A DNA stretch of 64,000 bases from Hyperoodon ampullatus (GCA_949752795.1 CATKHW010000061.1:1054001-1118000); one strand, 5' to 3'; shown: positions 48,599 to 62,502, counted from the stretch's first letter. Translations and numbers: made by a program. The notes: generated from the letters alone by a model not told the origin.

Positions 48599-50337
48599 CT
48601 GGGAAATTCTTTACAATTCCTTCAGGGTCTCTGATGAAAGCTGGAATGACCCTATCTACAACGACAGCTGGATGTGGCATAAGGAGGGACACTTGGGACT
48701 GAGACGATTGGTGAGATTGGGTGAGCAAATGCAGACCCTTTAAAGCAATAATGCATGGCACCCATTCCATGGGTCCGAACTCTCCAGGTTGAAGGGAATA
48801 TTACTACAGCTATAACATGTGCGGGAAACCTAGAGAACGGACACACTGTGAATACGAAAGGTTTCTAAAACTCAACGCATAGTCCCTCCCCTGGTGCTCC
48901 GGTTTGACTTTCCGTCTGCTTTACTATCAACCTCCCAACTTGGAGAGACAGCCCCTTTAACCTCTTGGTTCGCACAGGTTGCCAATTTGGCAGTGGATGA
49001 AAGGGAAGAGGGAGAACCAATGAGAGAGTAGCTGTTAGGCATTTGGACGGGCACATATCACTGTAATTTCCCGGCAGGAAGAAGAATTAACCAAATTCTC
49101 AGCCACCCACCGGGAACCAGTATAGGTCCTGAACCAAAATTTTGGACTTGCGGTCAGCTCACCAAAAACGAGTTGAAAAATGGAGCTCAGGGGCACAGCA
49201 ATTCACAAACTGGCCGAGTAATAAAGGACAACTATCGTCCAAAAATCTGTTGAGGGAAGGCAACGAGGCGGACTTGAAAGCGAGGCAGAATAGCAGGAAA
49301 CAGATTTCAAGAGGTACGTTGGAATCGCCTTTAAAGCACAGGAAGAGGGGCACAACTTCGACAATGATGCACTTGGCCAAAAAGGGCGTATGCGTTTTCT
49401 CCTGAATATATTCAGGAGAAAACGCATACGCCCTTTTTGGCCAAGCAAGCAAGCGGGCAATGCAAATCTGCACTACAAAGAAGTATCACTTCCCACCGGT
49501 CAAAAGGGACATCCACAAAATGTGTAAGAACAAGAAAGGCAAGACAGGCCCTGGAAAACAGGGAGCCTTGTTATGCTGATGGGCGGGATGTAAATTGCCA
49601 ACTGCCTCTCTGGAGGAGTGCATTCTGTTCCCTAAAACAAGTAAAGAACAGAGCTACAGAGCCAAGGGCACTACCAGTCTAGGGAATATACCTTGGGAAA
49701 ACTGAAAATCAATAAGACAGAGCCACCCCAAAATTTAGGGCTGCACTGCATACAAGGGCCTCAACTTGGATACACCTTAAGTATCCCAGAAAATATAAAC
49801 ATGGTTCAAAAAATTGTGGTACTTACGTACGATGGAATATCCCTCAGCCATGAAATCAATGTCATAAGACCAGTAGCAGCAAAATGGGTGGATTCAGGTA
49901 CGATGATTCTAAGTGAAATAAGTCACACAGAAAAAGAAACTTATCATAAGATATCACTTATGAAGATCCTGTAAACATGGCTACACTTGAACTGAGTTAG
50001 GAAAGAGAACAGTGTCTCACATTTAGAAAACACTCTTATACCTGCTTAAGGGGGAAGGAGAGGTGGGGTGATGCATAAAACCAGAGTTTGATATAAGCAC
50101 AGGTACCGTTCCAAAAACCAACTATGGAATAGACAAGACCTACACCGTCCTCAGCGAAAGGGACTCAAAACCCCATATTTCCCGCAGAGGAAAATATCTG
50201 ACTAGTAAGAATCTTAAAACCTATGTATTGATATGTCTCCATAAGGGAATCAAGTGTGTCTAGACTGGCATAAACATGGCAGCGAGAATCAGCTCAAACC
50301 CACTATAAAAAGGAATTTCAAAAACAAAACAAAAAAA
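48599..50337 (+). repeat. Macrosatellite monomer M25, type B
   Basis: Palindrome 49372-49445, perfect; L1 part 49446-50337. B marks AAAGCTGG near 48637, GGCAGTGGATG near 48989 and GGAAAACAGGG near 49553 are present. GCCAACTGCCTC, not GCCAAGTG, separates it from M23 and M28. Confidence 0.95.
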
Positions 50338-52072
50338 CTGGGAAATTCTTTACAATTCCTTCAGGGTCTCTGATGAAGGCTGGAATGACCCTATCTACAA
50401 CGACAGCTGGATGTGGCATAAGGAGGGACACTTGGGACTGAGACGATTGGTGAGATTGGGTGAGCAAATGCAGACCCTTTAAAGCAATAATGCATGGCAC
50501 CCATTCCATGGGTCCGAACTCTCCAGGTTGAAGGGAATATTACTACAGCTATAACAAGTGCGGGAAACCTAGAGAACGGACACACTGTGAATACGAAAGG
50601 TTTCTAAAACTCAACGCATAGTCCCTCTCCTGGTGCTCCAGTTTGACTTTCCGTCTGCTTTACTATCAACCTCCCAACTTGGAGAGACAGCCCCTTTAAC
50701 CTCTTGGTTCGCACAGGTTGCCAATTTGGCAGAGGATGAAAGGGAAGAGGGAGAACCAATGAGAGAGTAGCTGTTAGGCATTTGGACGGGCACATATCAC
50801 TGTAATTTCCCGGCAGGAAGAAGAATTAACCAAATTCTCAGCCACCCACCGGGAACCAGTATAGGTCCTGAACCAAAATTTTGGACTTGCGGTCAGCTCA
50901 CCAAAAACGAGTTGAAAAATGGAGCTCAGGGGCACAGCAATTCACAAACTGGCCGAGTAATAAAGGACAACTATCGTCCAAAAATCTGTTGAGGGAAGGC
51001 AAGGAGGCGGACTTGAAAGCGAGGCAGAATAACAGGAAACAGATTTCAAGAGGTACGTTGGAATCGCCTTTAAAGCACAGGAAGAGGGGCACAACTTCGA
51101 CAATGATGCACTTGGCCAAAAAGGGCGTATGCGTTTTCTCCTGAATGTATTCAGGAGAAAACGCATACGCCCTTTTTGGCCAAGCAAGCAAGCGGGCAAT
51201 GCAAATCTGCACTACAAAGAAGTATCACTTCCCACCGGTCAAAAGGGACATCCACAAAATGTGTAAGAACAAGAAAGGCAAGACAGGCCCTGGAGAACAG
51301 GGAGCCTTGTTATGCTGATGGGCGGGATGTAAATTGCCAACTGCCTCTCTGGAGGAGTGCATTCTGTTCCCTAAAACAAGTAAAGAACAGAGCTACAGAG
51401 CCAAGGGCACTACCAGTCTAGGGAATATACCTTAGAAAAACTGAAAATCAATAAGACAGAGCCACCCCAAAATTTAGGGCTGCACTGCATACAAGGGCCT
51501 CAACTTGGATACACCTTAAGTATCCCAGAAAATATAAACATGGTTCAAAAAATTGTGGTACGTACGATGGAATATCCCTCAGCCATGAAATCAATGTCAT
51601 AAGACCAGTAGCAGCAAAATGGGTGGATTCAGGTACGATGATTCTAAGTGAAATAAGTCACACAGAAAAAGAAACTTATCATAAGATATCACTTATGAAG
51701 ATCCTGTAAACATGGCTACACTTGAACTGAGTTAGGAAAGAGGACAGTGTCTCACATTTAGAAAACACTCTTATACCTGCTTAAGGGGGAAGGAGAGGTG
51801 GGGTGATGCATAAAACCAGAGTTTGATATAAGCACAGGTACCGTTCCAAAAACCAACTATGGAATAGAGAAGACCTACACCGTCCTCAGCGAAAGGGACT
51901 CAAAACCCCATATTTCCCGCAGAGGAAAATATCTGACTAGTAAGAATCTTAAAACCTATGTATTGATATGTCTCCGTAAGGGAATCAAGTGTGTCTAGAC
52001 TGGCATAAACATGGCAGCGAGAATCAGCTCAAACCCACTATAAAAAGAAATTTCAAAAACAAAACAAAAAAA
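50338..52072 (+). repeat. Macrosatellite monomer M26, type C with 4-bp deletion (1735 bp)
   Basis: Palindrome 51111-51184 with GAATGTATTC at its centre; L1 part 51185-52072. Near 51556 GTGGTACTTACGTACG is shortened to GTGGTACGTACG. That breaks the ORF2 remnant frame and gives the 1735-bp length. CTCCAGTTTGAC near 50636 is shared only with M29. The 3' end has the AAGAGGACAGTG mark. Confidence 0.95.
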
Positions 52073-53811
52073 CTGGGAAATTCTTTACAATTCCTTCAGG
52101 GTCTCTGATGAAGGCTGGAATGACCCTATCTACAACGACAGCTGGATGTGGCATAAGGAGGGACACTTGGGACTGAGACGATTGGTGAGATTGGGTGAGC
52201 AAATGCAGACCCTTTAAAGCAATAATGCATGGCACCCATTCCATGGGTCCGAACTCTCCAGGTTGAAGGGAATATTACTACAGCTATAACATGTGCGGGA
52301 AACCTAGAGAACGGACACACTGTGAATACGAAAGGTTTCTAAAACTCAACGCATAGTCCCTCTCCTGGTGCTCCGGTTTGACTTTCCGTCTGCTTTACTA
52401 TCAACCTCCCAACTTGGAGAGACAGCCCCTTTAACCTCTTGGTTCGCACAGGTTGCCAATTTGGCAGAGGATGAAAGGGAAGAGGGAGAACCAATGAGAG
52501 AGTAGCTGTTAGGCATTTGGACGGGCACATATCACTGTAATTTCCCGGCAGGAAGAAGAATTAACCAAATTCTCAGCCACCCACCGGGAACCAGTATAGG
52601 TCCTGAACCAAAATTTTGGACTTGCGGTCAGCTCACCAAAAGCGAGTTGAAAAATGGAGCTCAGGGGCACAGCAATTCACAAACTGGCCGAGTAATAAAG
52701 GACAACTATCGTCCAAAAATCTGTTGAGGGAAGGCAACGAGGCGGACTTGAAAGCGAGGCAGAATAGCAGGAAACAGATTTCAAGAGGTACGTTGGAATC
52801 GCCTTTAAAGCACAGGAAGAGGGGCACAACTTCGACAATGATGCACTTGGCCAAAAAGGGCGTATGCGTTTTCTCCTGAATATATTCAGGAGAAAACGCA
52901 TACGCCCTTTTTGGCCAAGCAAGCAAGCGGGCAATGCAAATCTGCACTACAAAGAAGTATCACTTCCCACCGGTCAAAAGGGACATCCACAAAATGTGTA
53001 AGAACAAGAAAGGCAAGACAGGCCCTGGAGAACAGGGAGCCTTGTTATGCTGATGGGCGGGATGTAAATTGCCAACTGCCTCTCTGGAGGAGTGCATTCT
53101 GTTCCCTAAAACAAGTAAACAACAGAGCTACAGAGCCAAGGGCACTACCAGTCTAGGGAATATACCTTGGGAAAACTGAAAATCAATAAGACAGAGCCAC
53201 CCCAAAATTTACGGCTGCACTGCATACAAGGACCTCAACTTGGATACACCTTAAGTATCCCAGAAAATATAAACATGGTTCAAAAAATTGTGGTAATTAC
53301 GTACGATGGAATATCCCTCAGCCATGAAATCAATGTCATAAGACCAGTAGCAGCAAAATGGGTGGATTCAGGTACGATGATTCTAAGTGAAATAAGTCAC
53401 AGAGAAAAAGAAACTTATCATAAGATATCACTTATGAAGATCCTGTAAACATGGCTACACTTGAACTGAGTTAGGAAAGAGAACAGAGTCTCACATTTAG
53501 AAAACACTCTTATACCTGCTTAAGGGGGAAGGAGAGGTGGGGTGATGCATAAAACCAGAGTTTGATATAAGCACAGGTACCGTTCCAAAAACCAACTATG
53601 GAATAGACAAGACCTACACCGTCCTCAGCGAAAGGGACTCAAAACCCCATATTTCCCGCAGAGGAAAATATCTGACTAGTAAGAATCTTAAAACCTATGT
53701 ATTGATATGTCTCCGTAAGGGAATCAAGTGTGTCTAGACTGGCATAAACATGGCAGCGAGAATCAGCTCAAACCCACTATAAAAAGGAATTTCAAAAACA
53801 AAACAAAAAAA
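52073..53811 (+). repeat. Macrosatellite monomer M27, type A
   Basis: Palindrome 52846-52919, perfect; L1 part 52920-53811. Type A marks are present (AAAGCGAG near 52639, TTTACGGCTGC near 53208, GTGGTAATTACG near 53291). AGTCACAGAGAAAAAG near 53395 is private. Confidence 0.95.
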
Positions 53812-55550
53812 CTGGGAAATTCTTTACAATTCCTTCAGGGTCTCTGATGAAAGCTGGAATGACCCTATCTACAACGACAGCTGGATGTGGCATAAGGAGG
53901 GACACTTGGGACTGAGACGATTGGTGAGATTGGGTGAGCAAATGCAGACCCTTTAAAGCAATAATGCATGGCACCCATTCCATGGGTCCGAACTCTCCAG
54001 GTTGAAGGGAATATTACTACAGCTATAACATGTGCGGGAAACCTAGAGAACGGACACACTGTGAATACGAAAGGTTTCTAAAACTCAACGCATAGTCCCT
54101 CCCCTGGTGCTCCGGTTTGACTTTCCGTCTGCTTTACTATCAACCTCCCAACTTGGAGAGACAGCCCCTTTAACCTCTTGGTTCGCACAGGTTGCCAATT
54201 TGGCAGTGGATGAAAGGGAAGAGGGAGAACCAATGAGAGAGTAGCTGTTAGGCATTTGGACGGGCACATATCACTGTAATTTCCCGGCAGGAAGAAGAAT
54301 TAACCAAATTCTCAGCCACCCACCGGGAACCAGTATAGGTCCTGAACCAAAATTTTGGACTTGCGGTCAGCTCACCAAAAACGAGTTGAAAAATGGAGCT
54401 CAGGGGCACAGCAATTCACAAACTGGCCGAGTAATAAAGGACAACTATCGTCCAAAAATCTGTTGAGGGAAGGCAACGAGGCGGACTTGAAAGCGAGGCA
54501 GAATAGCAGGAAACAGATTTCAAGAGGTACGTTGGAATCGCCTTTAAAGCACAGGAAGAGGGGCACAACTTCGACAATGATGCACTTGGCCAAAAAGGGC
54601 GTATGCGTTTTCTCCTGAATATATTCAGGAGAAAACGCATACGCCCTTTTTGGCCAAGCAAGCAAGCGGGCAATGCAAATCTGCACTACAAAGAAGTATC
54701 ACTTCCCACCGGTCAAAAGGGACATCCACAAAATGTGTAAGAACAAGAAAGGCAAGACAGGCCCTGGAAAACAGGGAGCCTTGTTATGCTGATGGGCGGG
54801 ATGTAAATTGCCAAGTGCCTCTCTGGAGGAGTGCATTCTGTTCCCTAAAACAAGTAAAGAACAGAGCTACAGAGCCAAGGGCACTACCAGTCTAGGGAAT
54901 ATACCTTGGGAAAACTGAAAATCAATAAGACAGAGCCACCCCAAAATTTAGGGCTGCACTGCATACAAGGGCCTCAACTTGGATACACCTTAAGTATCCC
55001 AGAAAATATAAACATGGTTCAAAAAATTGTGGTACTTACGTACGATGGAATATCCCTCAGCCATGAAATCAATGTCATAAGACCAGTAGCAGCAAAATGG
55101 GTGGATTCAGGTACGATGATTCTAAGTGAAATAAGTCACACAGAAAAAGAAACTTATCATAAGATATCACTTATGAAGATCCTGTAAACATGGCTACACT
55201 TGAACTGAGTTAGGAAAGAGAACAGTGTCTCACATTTAGAAAACACTCTTATACCTGCTTAAGGGGGAAGGAGAGGTGGGGTGATGCATAAAACCAGAGT
55301 TTGATATAAGCACAGGTACCGTTCCAAAAACCAACTATGGAATAGACAAGACCTACACCGTCCTCAGCGAAAGGGACTCAAAACCCCATATTTCCCGCAG
55401 AGGAAAATATCTGACTAGTAAGAATCTTAAAACCTATGTATTGATATGTCTCCATAAGGGAATCAAGTGTGTCTAGACTGGCATAAACATGGCAGCGAGA
55501 ATCAGCTCAAACCCACTATAAAAAGGAATTTCAAAAACAAAACAAAAAAA
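53812..55550 (+). repeat. Macrosatellite monomer M28, type B
   Basis: Palindrome 54585-54658, perfect; L1 part 54659-55550. It carries AAAGCTGG near 53850, GGCAGTGGATG near 54203, GGAAAACAGGG near 54766 and GCCAAGTGCCTC near 54810, making it the counterpart of M23 8,691 bp upstream. Confidence 0.95.
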
Positions 55551-57289
55551 CTGGGAAATTCTTTACAATTCCTTCAGGGTCTCTGATGAAGGCTGGAATG
55601 ACCCTATCTACAACGACAGCTGGATGTGGCATAAGGAGGGACACTTGGGACTGAGACGATTGGTGAGATTGGGTGAGCAAATGCAGACCCTTTAAAGCAA
55701 TAATGCATGGCACCCATTCCATGGGTCCGAACTCTCCAGGTTGAAGGGAATATTACTACAGCTATAACAAGTGCGGGAAACCTAGAGAACGGACACACTG
55801 TGAATACGAAAGGTTTCTAAAACTCAACGCATAGTCCCTCTCCTGGTGCTCCAGTTTGACTTTCCGTCTGCTTTACTATCAACCTCCCAACTTGGAGAGA
55901 CAGCCCCTTTAACCTCTTGGTTCGCACAGGTTGCCAATTTGGCAGAGGATGAAAGGGAAGAGGGAGAACCAATGAGAGAGTAGCTGTTAGGCATTTGGAC
56001 GGGCACATATCACTGTAATTTCCCGGCAGGAAGAAGAATTAACCAAATTCTCAGCCACCCACCGGGAACCAGTATAGGTCCTGAACCAAAATTTTGGACT
56101 TGCGGTCAGCTCACCAAAAACGAGTTGAAAAATGGAGCTCAGGGGCACAGCAATTCACAAACTGGCCGAGTAATAAAGGACAACTATCGTCCAAAAATCT
56201 GTTGAGGGAAGGCAAGGAGGCGGACTTGAAAGCGAGGCAGAATAACAGGAAACAGATTTCAAGAGGTACGTTGGAATCGCCTTTAAAGCACAGGAAGAGG
56301 GGCACAACTTCGACAATGATGCACTTGGCCAAAAAGGGCGTATGCGTTTTCTCCTGAATGTATTCAGGAGAAAACGCATACGCCCTTTTTGGCCAAGCAA
56401 GCAAGCGGGCAATGCAAATCTGCACTACAAAGAAGTATCACTTCCCACCGGTCAAAAGGGACATCCACAAAATGTGTAAGAACAAGAAAGGCAAGACAGG
56501 CCCTGGAGAACAGGGAGCCTTGTTATGCTGATGGGCGGGATGTAAATTGCCAACTGCCTCTCTGGAGGAGTGCATTCTGTTCCCTAAAACAAGTAAAGAA
56601 CAGAGCTACAGAGCCAAGGGCACTACCAGTCTAGGGAATATACCTTAGAAAAACTGAAAATCAATAAGACAGAGCCACCCCAAAATTTAGGGCTGCACTG
56701 CATACAAGGGCCTCAACTTGGATACACCTTAAGTATCCCAGAAAATATAAACATGGTTCAAAAAATTGTGGTACTTACGTACGATGGAATATCCCTCAGC
56801 CATGAAATCAATGTCATAAGACCAGTAGCAGCAAAATGGGTGGATTCAGGTACGATGATTCTAAGTGAAATAAGTCACACAGAAAAAGAAACTTATCATA
56901 AGATATCACTTATGAAGATCCTGTAAACATGGCTACACTTGAACTGAGTTAGGAAAGAGAACAGAGTCTCACATTTAGAAAACACTCTTATACCTGCTTA
57001 AGGGGGAAGGAGAGGTGGGGTGATGCATAAAACCAGAGTTTGATATAAGCACAGGTACCGTTCCAAAAACCAACTATGGAATAGACAAGACCTACACCGT
57101 CCTCAGCGAAAGGGACTCAAAACCCCATATTTCCCGCAGAGGAAAATATCTGACTAGTAAGAATCTTAAAACCTATGTATTGATATGTCTCCGTAAGGGA
57201 ATCAAGTGTGTCTAGACTGGCATAAACATGGCAGCGAGAATCAGCTCAAACCCACTATAAAAAGGAATTTCAAAAACAAAACAAAAAAA
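55551..57289 (+). repeat. Macrosatellite monomer M29, type C recombinant
   Basis: Palindrome 56324-56397 with GAATGTATTC at its centre; L1 part 56398-57289. The head carries the M26 marks ACAAGTGCGGG near 55768 and CTCCAGTTTGAC near 55849. The L1 part lacks the M26 4-bp deletion and ends with ACAGAGTCTCAC near 56960, like M24. Confidence 0.95.
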
Positions 57290-59024
57290 CTGGGAAATTC
57301 TTTACAATTCCTTCAGGGTCTCTGATGAAAGCTGGAATGACCCTATCTACAACGACAGCTGGATGTGGCATAAGGAGGGACACTTGGGACTGAGACGATT
57401 GGTGAGATTGGGTGAGCAAATGCAGACCCTTTAAAGCAATAATGCATGGCACCCATTCCATGGGTCCGAACTCTCCAGGTTGAAGGGAATATTACTACAG
57501 CTATAACATGTGCGGGAAACCTAGAGAACGGACACACTGTGAATACGAAAGGTTTCTAAAACTCAACGCATAGTCCCTCCCCTGGTGCTCCGGTTTGACT
57601 TTCCGTCTGCTTTACTATCAACCTCCCAACTTGGAGAGACAGCCCCTTTAACCTCTTGGTTCGCACAGGTTGCCAATTTGGCAGTGGATGAAAGGGAAGA
57701 GGGAGAACCAATGAGAGAGTAGCTGTTAGGCATTTGGACGGGCACATATCACTGTAATTTCCCGGCAGGAAGAAGAATTAACCAAATTCTCAGCCACCCA
57801 CCGGGAACCAGTATAGGTCCTGAACCAAAATTTTGGACTTGCGGTCAGCTCACCAAAAACGAGTTGAAAAATGGAGCTCAGGGGCACAGCAATTCACAAA
57901 CTGGCCGAGTAATAAAGGACAACTATCGTCCAAAAATCTGTTGAGGGAAGGCAACGAGGCGGACTTGAAAGCGAGGCAGAATAGCAGGAAACAGATTTCA
58001 AGAGGTACGTTGGAATCGCCTTTAAAGCACAGGAAGAGGGGCACAACTTCGACAATGATGCACTTGGCCAAAAAGGGCGTATGCGTTTTCTCCTGAATAT
58101 ATTCAGGAGAAAACGCATACGCCCTTTTTGGCCAAGCAAGCAAGCGGGCAATGCAAATCTGCACTACAAAGAAGTATCACTTCCCACCGGTCAAAAGGGA
58201 CATCCACAAAATGTGTAAGAACAAGAAAGGCAAGACAGGCCCTGGAAAACAGGGAGCCTTGTTATGCTGATGGGCGGGATGTAAATTGCCAACTGCCTCT
58301 CTGGAGGAGTGCATTCTGTTCCCTAAAACAAGTAAAGAACAGAGCTACAGAGCCAAGGGCACTACCAGTCTAGGGAATATACCTTGGGAAAACTGAAAAT
58401 CAATAAGACAGAGCCACCCCAAAATTTAGGGCTGCACTGCATACAAGGGCCTCAACTTGGATACACCTTAAGTATCCCAGAAAATATAAACATGGTTCAA
58501 AAAATTGTGGTACGTACGATGGAATATCCCTCAGCCATGAAATCAATGTCATAAGACCAGTAGCAGCAAAATGGGTGGATTCAGGTACGATGATTCTAAG
58601 TGAAATAAGTCACACAGAAAAAGAAACTTATCATAAGATATCACTTATGAAGATCCTGTAAACATGGCTACACTTGAACTGAGTTAGGAAAGAGGACAGT
58701 GTCTCACATTTAGAAAACACTCTTATACCTGCTTAAGGGGGAAGGAGAGGTGGGGTGATGCATAAAACCAGAGTTTGATATAAGCACAGGTACCGTTCCA
58801 AAAACCAACTATGGAATAGAGAAGACCTACACCGTCCTCAGCGAAAGGGACTCAAAACCCCATATTTCCCGCAGAGGAAAATATCTGACTAGTAAGAATC
58901 TTAAAACCTATGTATTGATATGTCTCCGTAAGGGAATCAAGTGTGTCTAGACTGGCATAAACATGGCAGCGAGAATCAGCTCAAACCCACTATAAAAAGA
59001 AATTTCAAAAACAAAACAAAAAAA
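57290..59024 (+). repeat. Macrosatellite monomer M30, type B recombinant with 4-bp deletion
   Basis: Palindrome 58063-58136, perfect; L1 part 58137-59024. It has B marks up to TTGGGAAAACTG near 58383, then the M26 marks GTGGTACGTACG near 58507, AAGAGGACAGTG near 58689 and AATAGAGAAGACC near 58815. The switch lies between about 58385 and 58513. Confidence 0.95.
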
Positions 59025-60763
59025 CTGGGAAATTCTTTACAATTCCTTCAGGGTCTCTGATGAAGGCTGGAATGACCCTATCTACAACGACAGCTGGATG
59101 TGGCATAAGGAGGGACACTTGGGACTGAGACGATTGGTGAGATTGGGTGAGCAAATGCAGACCCTTTAAAGCAATAATGCATGGCACCCATTCCATGGGT
59201 CCAAACTCTCCAGGTTGAAGGGAATATTACTACAGCTATAACATGTGCGGGAAACCTAGAGAACGGACACACTGTGAATACGAAAGGTTTCTAAAACTCA
59301 ACGCATAGTCCCTCTCCTGGTGCTCCGGTTTGACTTTCCGTCTGCTTTACTATCAACCTCCCAACTTGGAGAGACAGCCCCTTTAACCTCTTGGTTCGCA
59401 CAGGTTGCCAATTTGGCAGAGGATGAAAGGGAAGAGGGAGAACCAATGAGAGAGTAGCTGTTAGGCATTTGGACGGGCACATATCACTGTAATTTCCCGG
59501 CAGGAAGAAGAATTAACCAAATTCTCAGCCACCCACCGGGAACCAGTATAGGTCCTGAACCAAAATTTTGGACTTGCGGTCAGCTCACCAAAAGCGAGTT
59601 GAAAAATGGAGCTCAGGGGCACAGCAATTCACAAACTGGCCGAGTAATAAAGGACAACTATCGTCCAAAAATCTGTTGAGGGAAGGCAACGAGGCGGACT
59701 TGAAAGCGAGGCAGAATAGCAGGAAACAGATTTCAAGAGGTACGTTGGAATCGCCTTTAAAGCACAGGAAGAGGGGCACAACTTCGACAATGATGCACTT
59801 GGCCAAAAAGGGCGTATGCGTTTTCTCCTGAATATATTCAGGAGAAAACGCATACGCCCTTTTTGGCCAAGCAAGCAAGCGGGCAATGCAAATCTGCACT
59901 ACAAAGAAGTATCACTTCCCACCGGTCAAAAGGGACATCCACAAAATGTGTAAGAACAAGAAAGGCAAGACAGGCCCTGGAGAACAGGGAGCCTTGTTAT
60001 GCTGATGGGCGGGATGTAAATTGCCAACTGCCTCTCTGGAGGAGTGCATTCTGTTCCCTAAAACAAGTAAACAACAGAGCTACAGAGCCAAGGGCACTAC
60101 CAGTCTAGGGAATATACCTTGGGAAAACTGAAAATCAATAAGACAGAGCCACCCCAAAATTTACGGCTGCACTGCATACAAGGACCTCAACTTGGATACA
60201 CCTTAAGTATCCCAGAAAATATAAACATGGTTCAAAAAATTGTGGTAATTACGTACGATGGAATATCCCTCAGCCATGAAATCAATGTCATAAGACCAGT
60301 AGCAGCAAAATGGGTGGATTCAGGTACGATGATTCTAAGTGAAATAAGTCACACAGAAAAAGAAACTTATCATAAGATATCACTTATGAAGATCCTGTAA
60401 ACATGGCTACACTTGAACTGAGTTAGGAAAGAGAACAGAGTCTCACATTTAGAAAACACTCTTATACCTGCTTAAGGGGGAAGGAGAGGTGGGGTGATGC
60501 ATAAAACCAGAGTTTGATATAAGCACAGGTACCGTTCCAAAAACCAACTATGGAATAGACAAGACCTACACCGTCCTCAGCGAAAGGGACTCAAAACCCC
60601 ATATTTCCCGCAGAGGAAAATATCTGACTAGTAAGAATCTTAAAACCTATGTATTGATATGTCTCCGTAAGGGAATCAAGTGTGTCTAGACTGGCATAAA
60701 CATGGCAGCGAGAATCAGCTCAAACCCACTATAAAAAGGAATTTCAAAAACAAAACAAAAAAA
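59025..60763 (+). repeat. Macrosatellite monomer M31, type A
   Basis: Palindrome 59798-59871, perfect; L1 part 59872-60763. It has the full type A mark set (AAAGCGAG near 59591, TTTACGGCTGC near 60160, GTGGTAATTACG near 60243). GGGTCCAAACTCTCC near 59197 is private. Confidence 0.95.
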
Positions 60764-62502
60764 CTGGGAAATTCTTTACAATTCCTTCAGGGTCTCTGAT
60801 GAAAGCTGGAATGACCCTATCTACAACGACAGCTGGATGTGGCATAAGGAGGGACACTTGGGACTGAGACGATTGGTGAGATTGGGTGAGCAAATGCAGA
60901 CCCTTTAAAGCAATAATGCATGGCACCCATTCCATGGGTCCGAACTCTCCAGGTTGAAGGGAATATTACTACAGCTATAACATGTGCGGGAAACCTAGAG
61001 AACGGACACACTGTGAATACGAAAGGTTTCTAAAACTCAACGCATAGTCCCTCCCCTGGTGCTCCGGTTTGACTTTCCGTCTGCTTTACTATCAACCTCC
61101 CAACTTGGAGAGACAGCCCCTTTAACCTCTTGGTTCGCACAGGTTGCCAATTTGGCAGTGGATGAAAGGGAAGAGGGAGAACCAATGAGAGAGTAGCTGT
61201 TAGGCATTTGGACGGGCACATATCACTGTAATTTCCCGGCAGGAAGAAGAATTAACCAAATTCTCAGCCACCCACCGGGAACCAGTATAGGTCCTGAACC
61301 AAAATTTTGGACTTGCGGTCAGCTCACCAAAAACGAGTTGAAAAATGGAGCTCAGGGGCACAGCAATTCACAAACTGGCCGAGTAATAAAGGACAACTAT
61401 CGTCCAAAAATCTGTTGAGGGAAGGCAACGAGGCGGACTTGAAAGCGAGGCAGAATAGCAGGAAACAGATTTCAAGAGGTACGTTGGAATCGCCTTTAAA
61501 GCACAGGAAGAGGGGCACAACTTCGACAATGATGCACTTGGCCAAAAAGGGCGTATGCGTTTTCTCCTGAATATATTCAGGAGAAAACGCATACGCCCTT
61601 TTTGGCCAAGCAAGCAAGCGGGCAATGCAAATCTGCACTACAAAGAAGTATCACTTCCCACCGGTCAAAAGGGACATCCACAAAATGTGTAAGAACAAGA
61701 AAGGCAAGACAGGCCCTGGAGAACAGGGAGCCTTGTTATGCTGATGGGCGGGATGTAAATTGCCAACTGCCTCTCTGGAGGAGTGCATTCTGTTCCCTAA
61801 AACAAGTAAAGAACAGAGCTACAGAGCCAAGGGCACTACCAGTCTAGGGAATATACCTTGGGAAAACTGAAAATCAATAAGACAGAGCCACCCCAAAATT
61901 TAGGGCTGCACTGCATACAAGGGCCTCAACTTGGATACACCTTAAGTATCCCAGAAAATATAAACATGGTTCAAAAAATTGTGGTACTTACGTACGATGG
62001 AATATCCCTCAGCCATGAAATCAATGTCATAAGACCAGTAGCAGCAAAATGGGTGGATTCAGGTACGATGATTCTAAGTGAAATAAGTCACACAGAAAAA
62101 GAAACTTATCATAAGATATCACTTATGAAGATCCTGTAAACATGGCTACACTTGAACTGAGTTAGGAAAGAGAACAGTGTCTCACATTTAGAAAACACTC
62201 TTATACCTGCTTAAGGGGGAAGGAGAGGTGGGGTGATGCATAAAACCAGAGTTTGATATAAGCACAGGTACCGTTCCAAAAACCAACTATGGAATAGACA
62301 AGACCTACACCGTCCTCAGCGAAAGGGACTCAAAACCCCATATTTCCCGCAGAGGAAAATATCTGACTAGTAAGAATCTTAAAACCTATGTATTGATATG
62401 TCTCCATAAGGGAATCAAGTGTGTCTAGACTGACATAAACATGGCAGCGAGAATCAGCTCAAACCCACTATAAAAAGGAATTTCAAAAACAAAACAAAAA
62501 AA
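60764..62502 (+). repeat. Macrosatellite monomer M32, type B
   Basis: Palindrome 61537-61610, perfect; L1 part 61611-62502. B marks AAAGCTGG near 60802 and GGCAGTGGATG near 61154 are present, without GGAAAACAGGG, so M20 is its closest relative. GACTGACATAAAC near 62428 is private. Confidence 0.95.

Larger units (their letters stand above)
43382..52072 (+). repeat. Higher-order block ABCBC (M22-M26)
   Basis: Five monomers in type order A, B, C, B, C (8,691 bp). The following block, M27-M30, repeats A, B and then mosaic C and B units. Rare marks shared at a 5-monomer shift include GCCAAGTGCCTC near 46119 and 54810. This suggests block-wise unequal exchange. Confidence 0.65.
52073..59024 (+). 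repeat. Higher-order block ABCB (M27-M30), mosaic of M22-M26
   Basis: Four monomers, 6,952 bp. M27 and M28 match M22 and M23. M29 has a head like M26 but a 3' end like M24. M30 has a head like M25 but a 3' end like M26, including the 4-bp deletion. The block is one monomer shorter than its partner, as unequal crossing-over inside the L1 part would produce. Confidence 0.6.
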
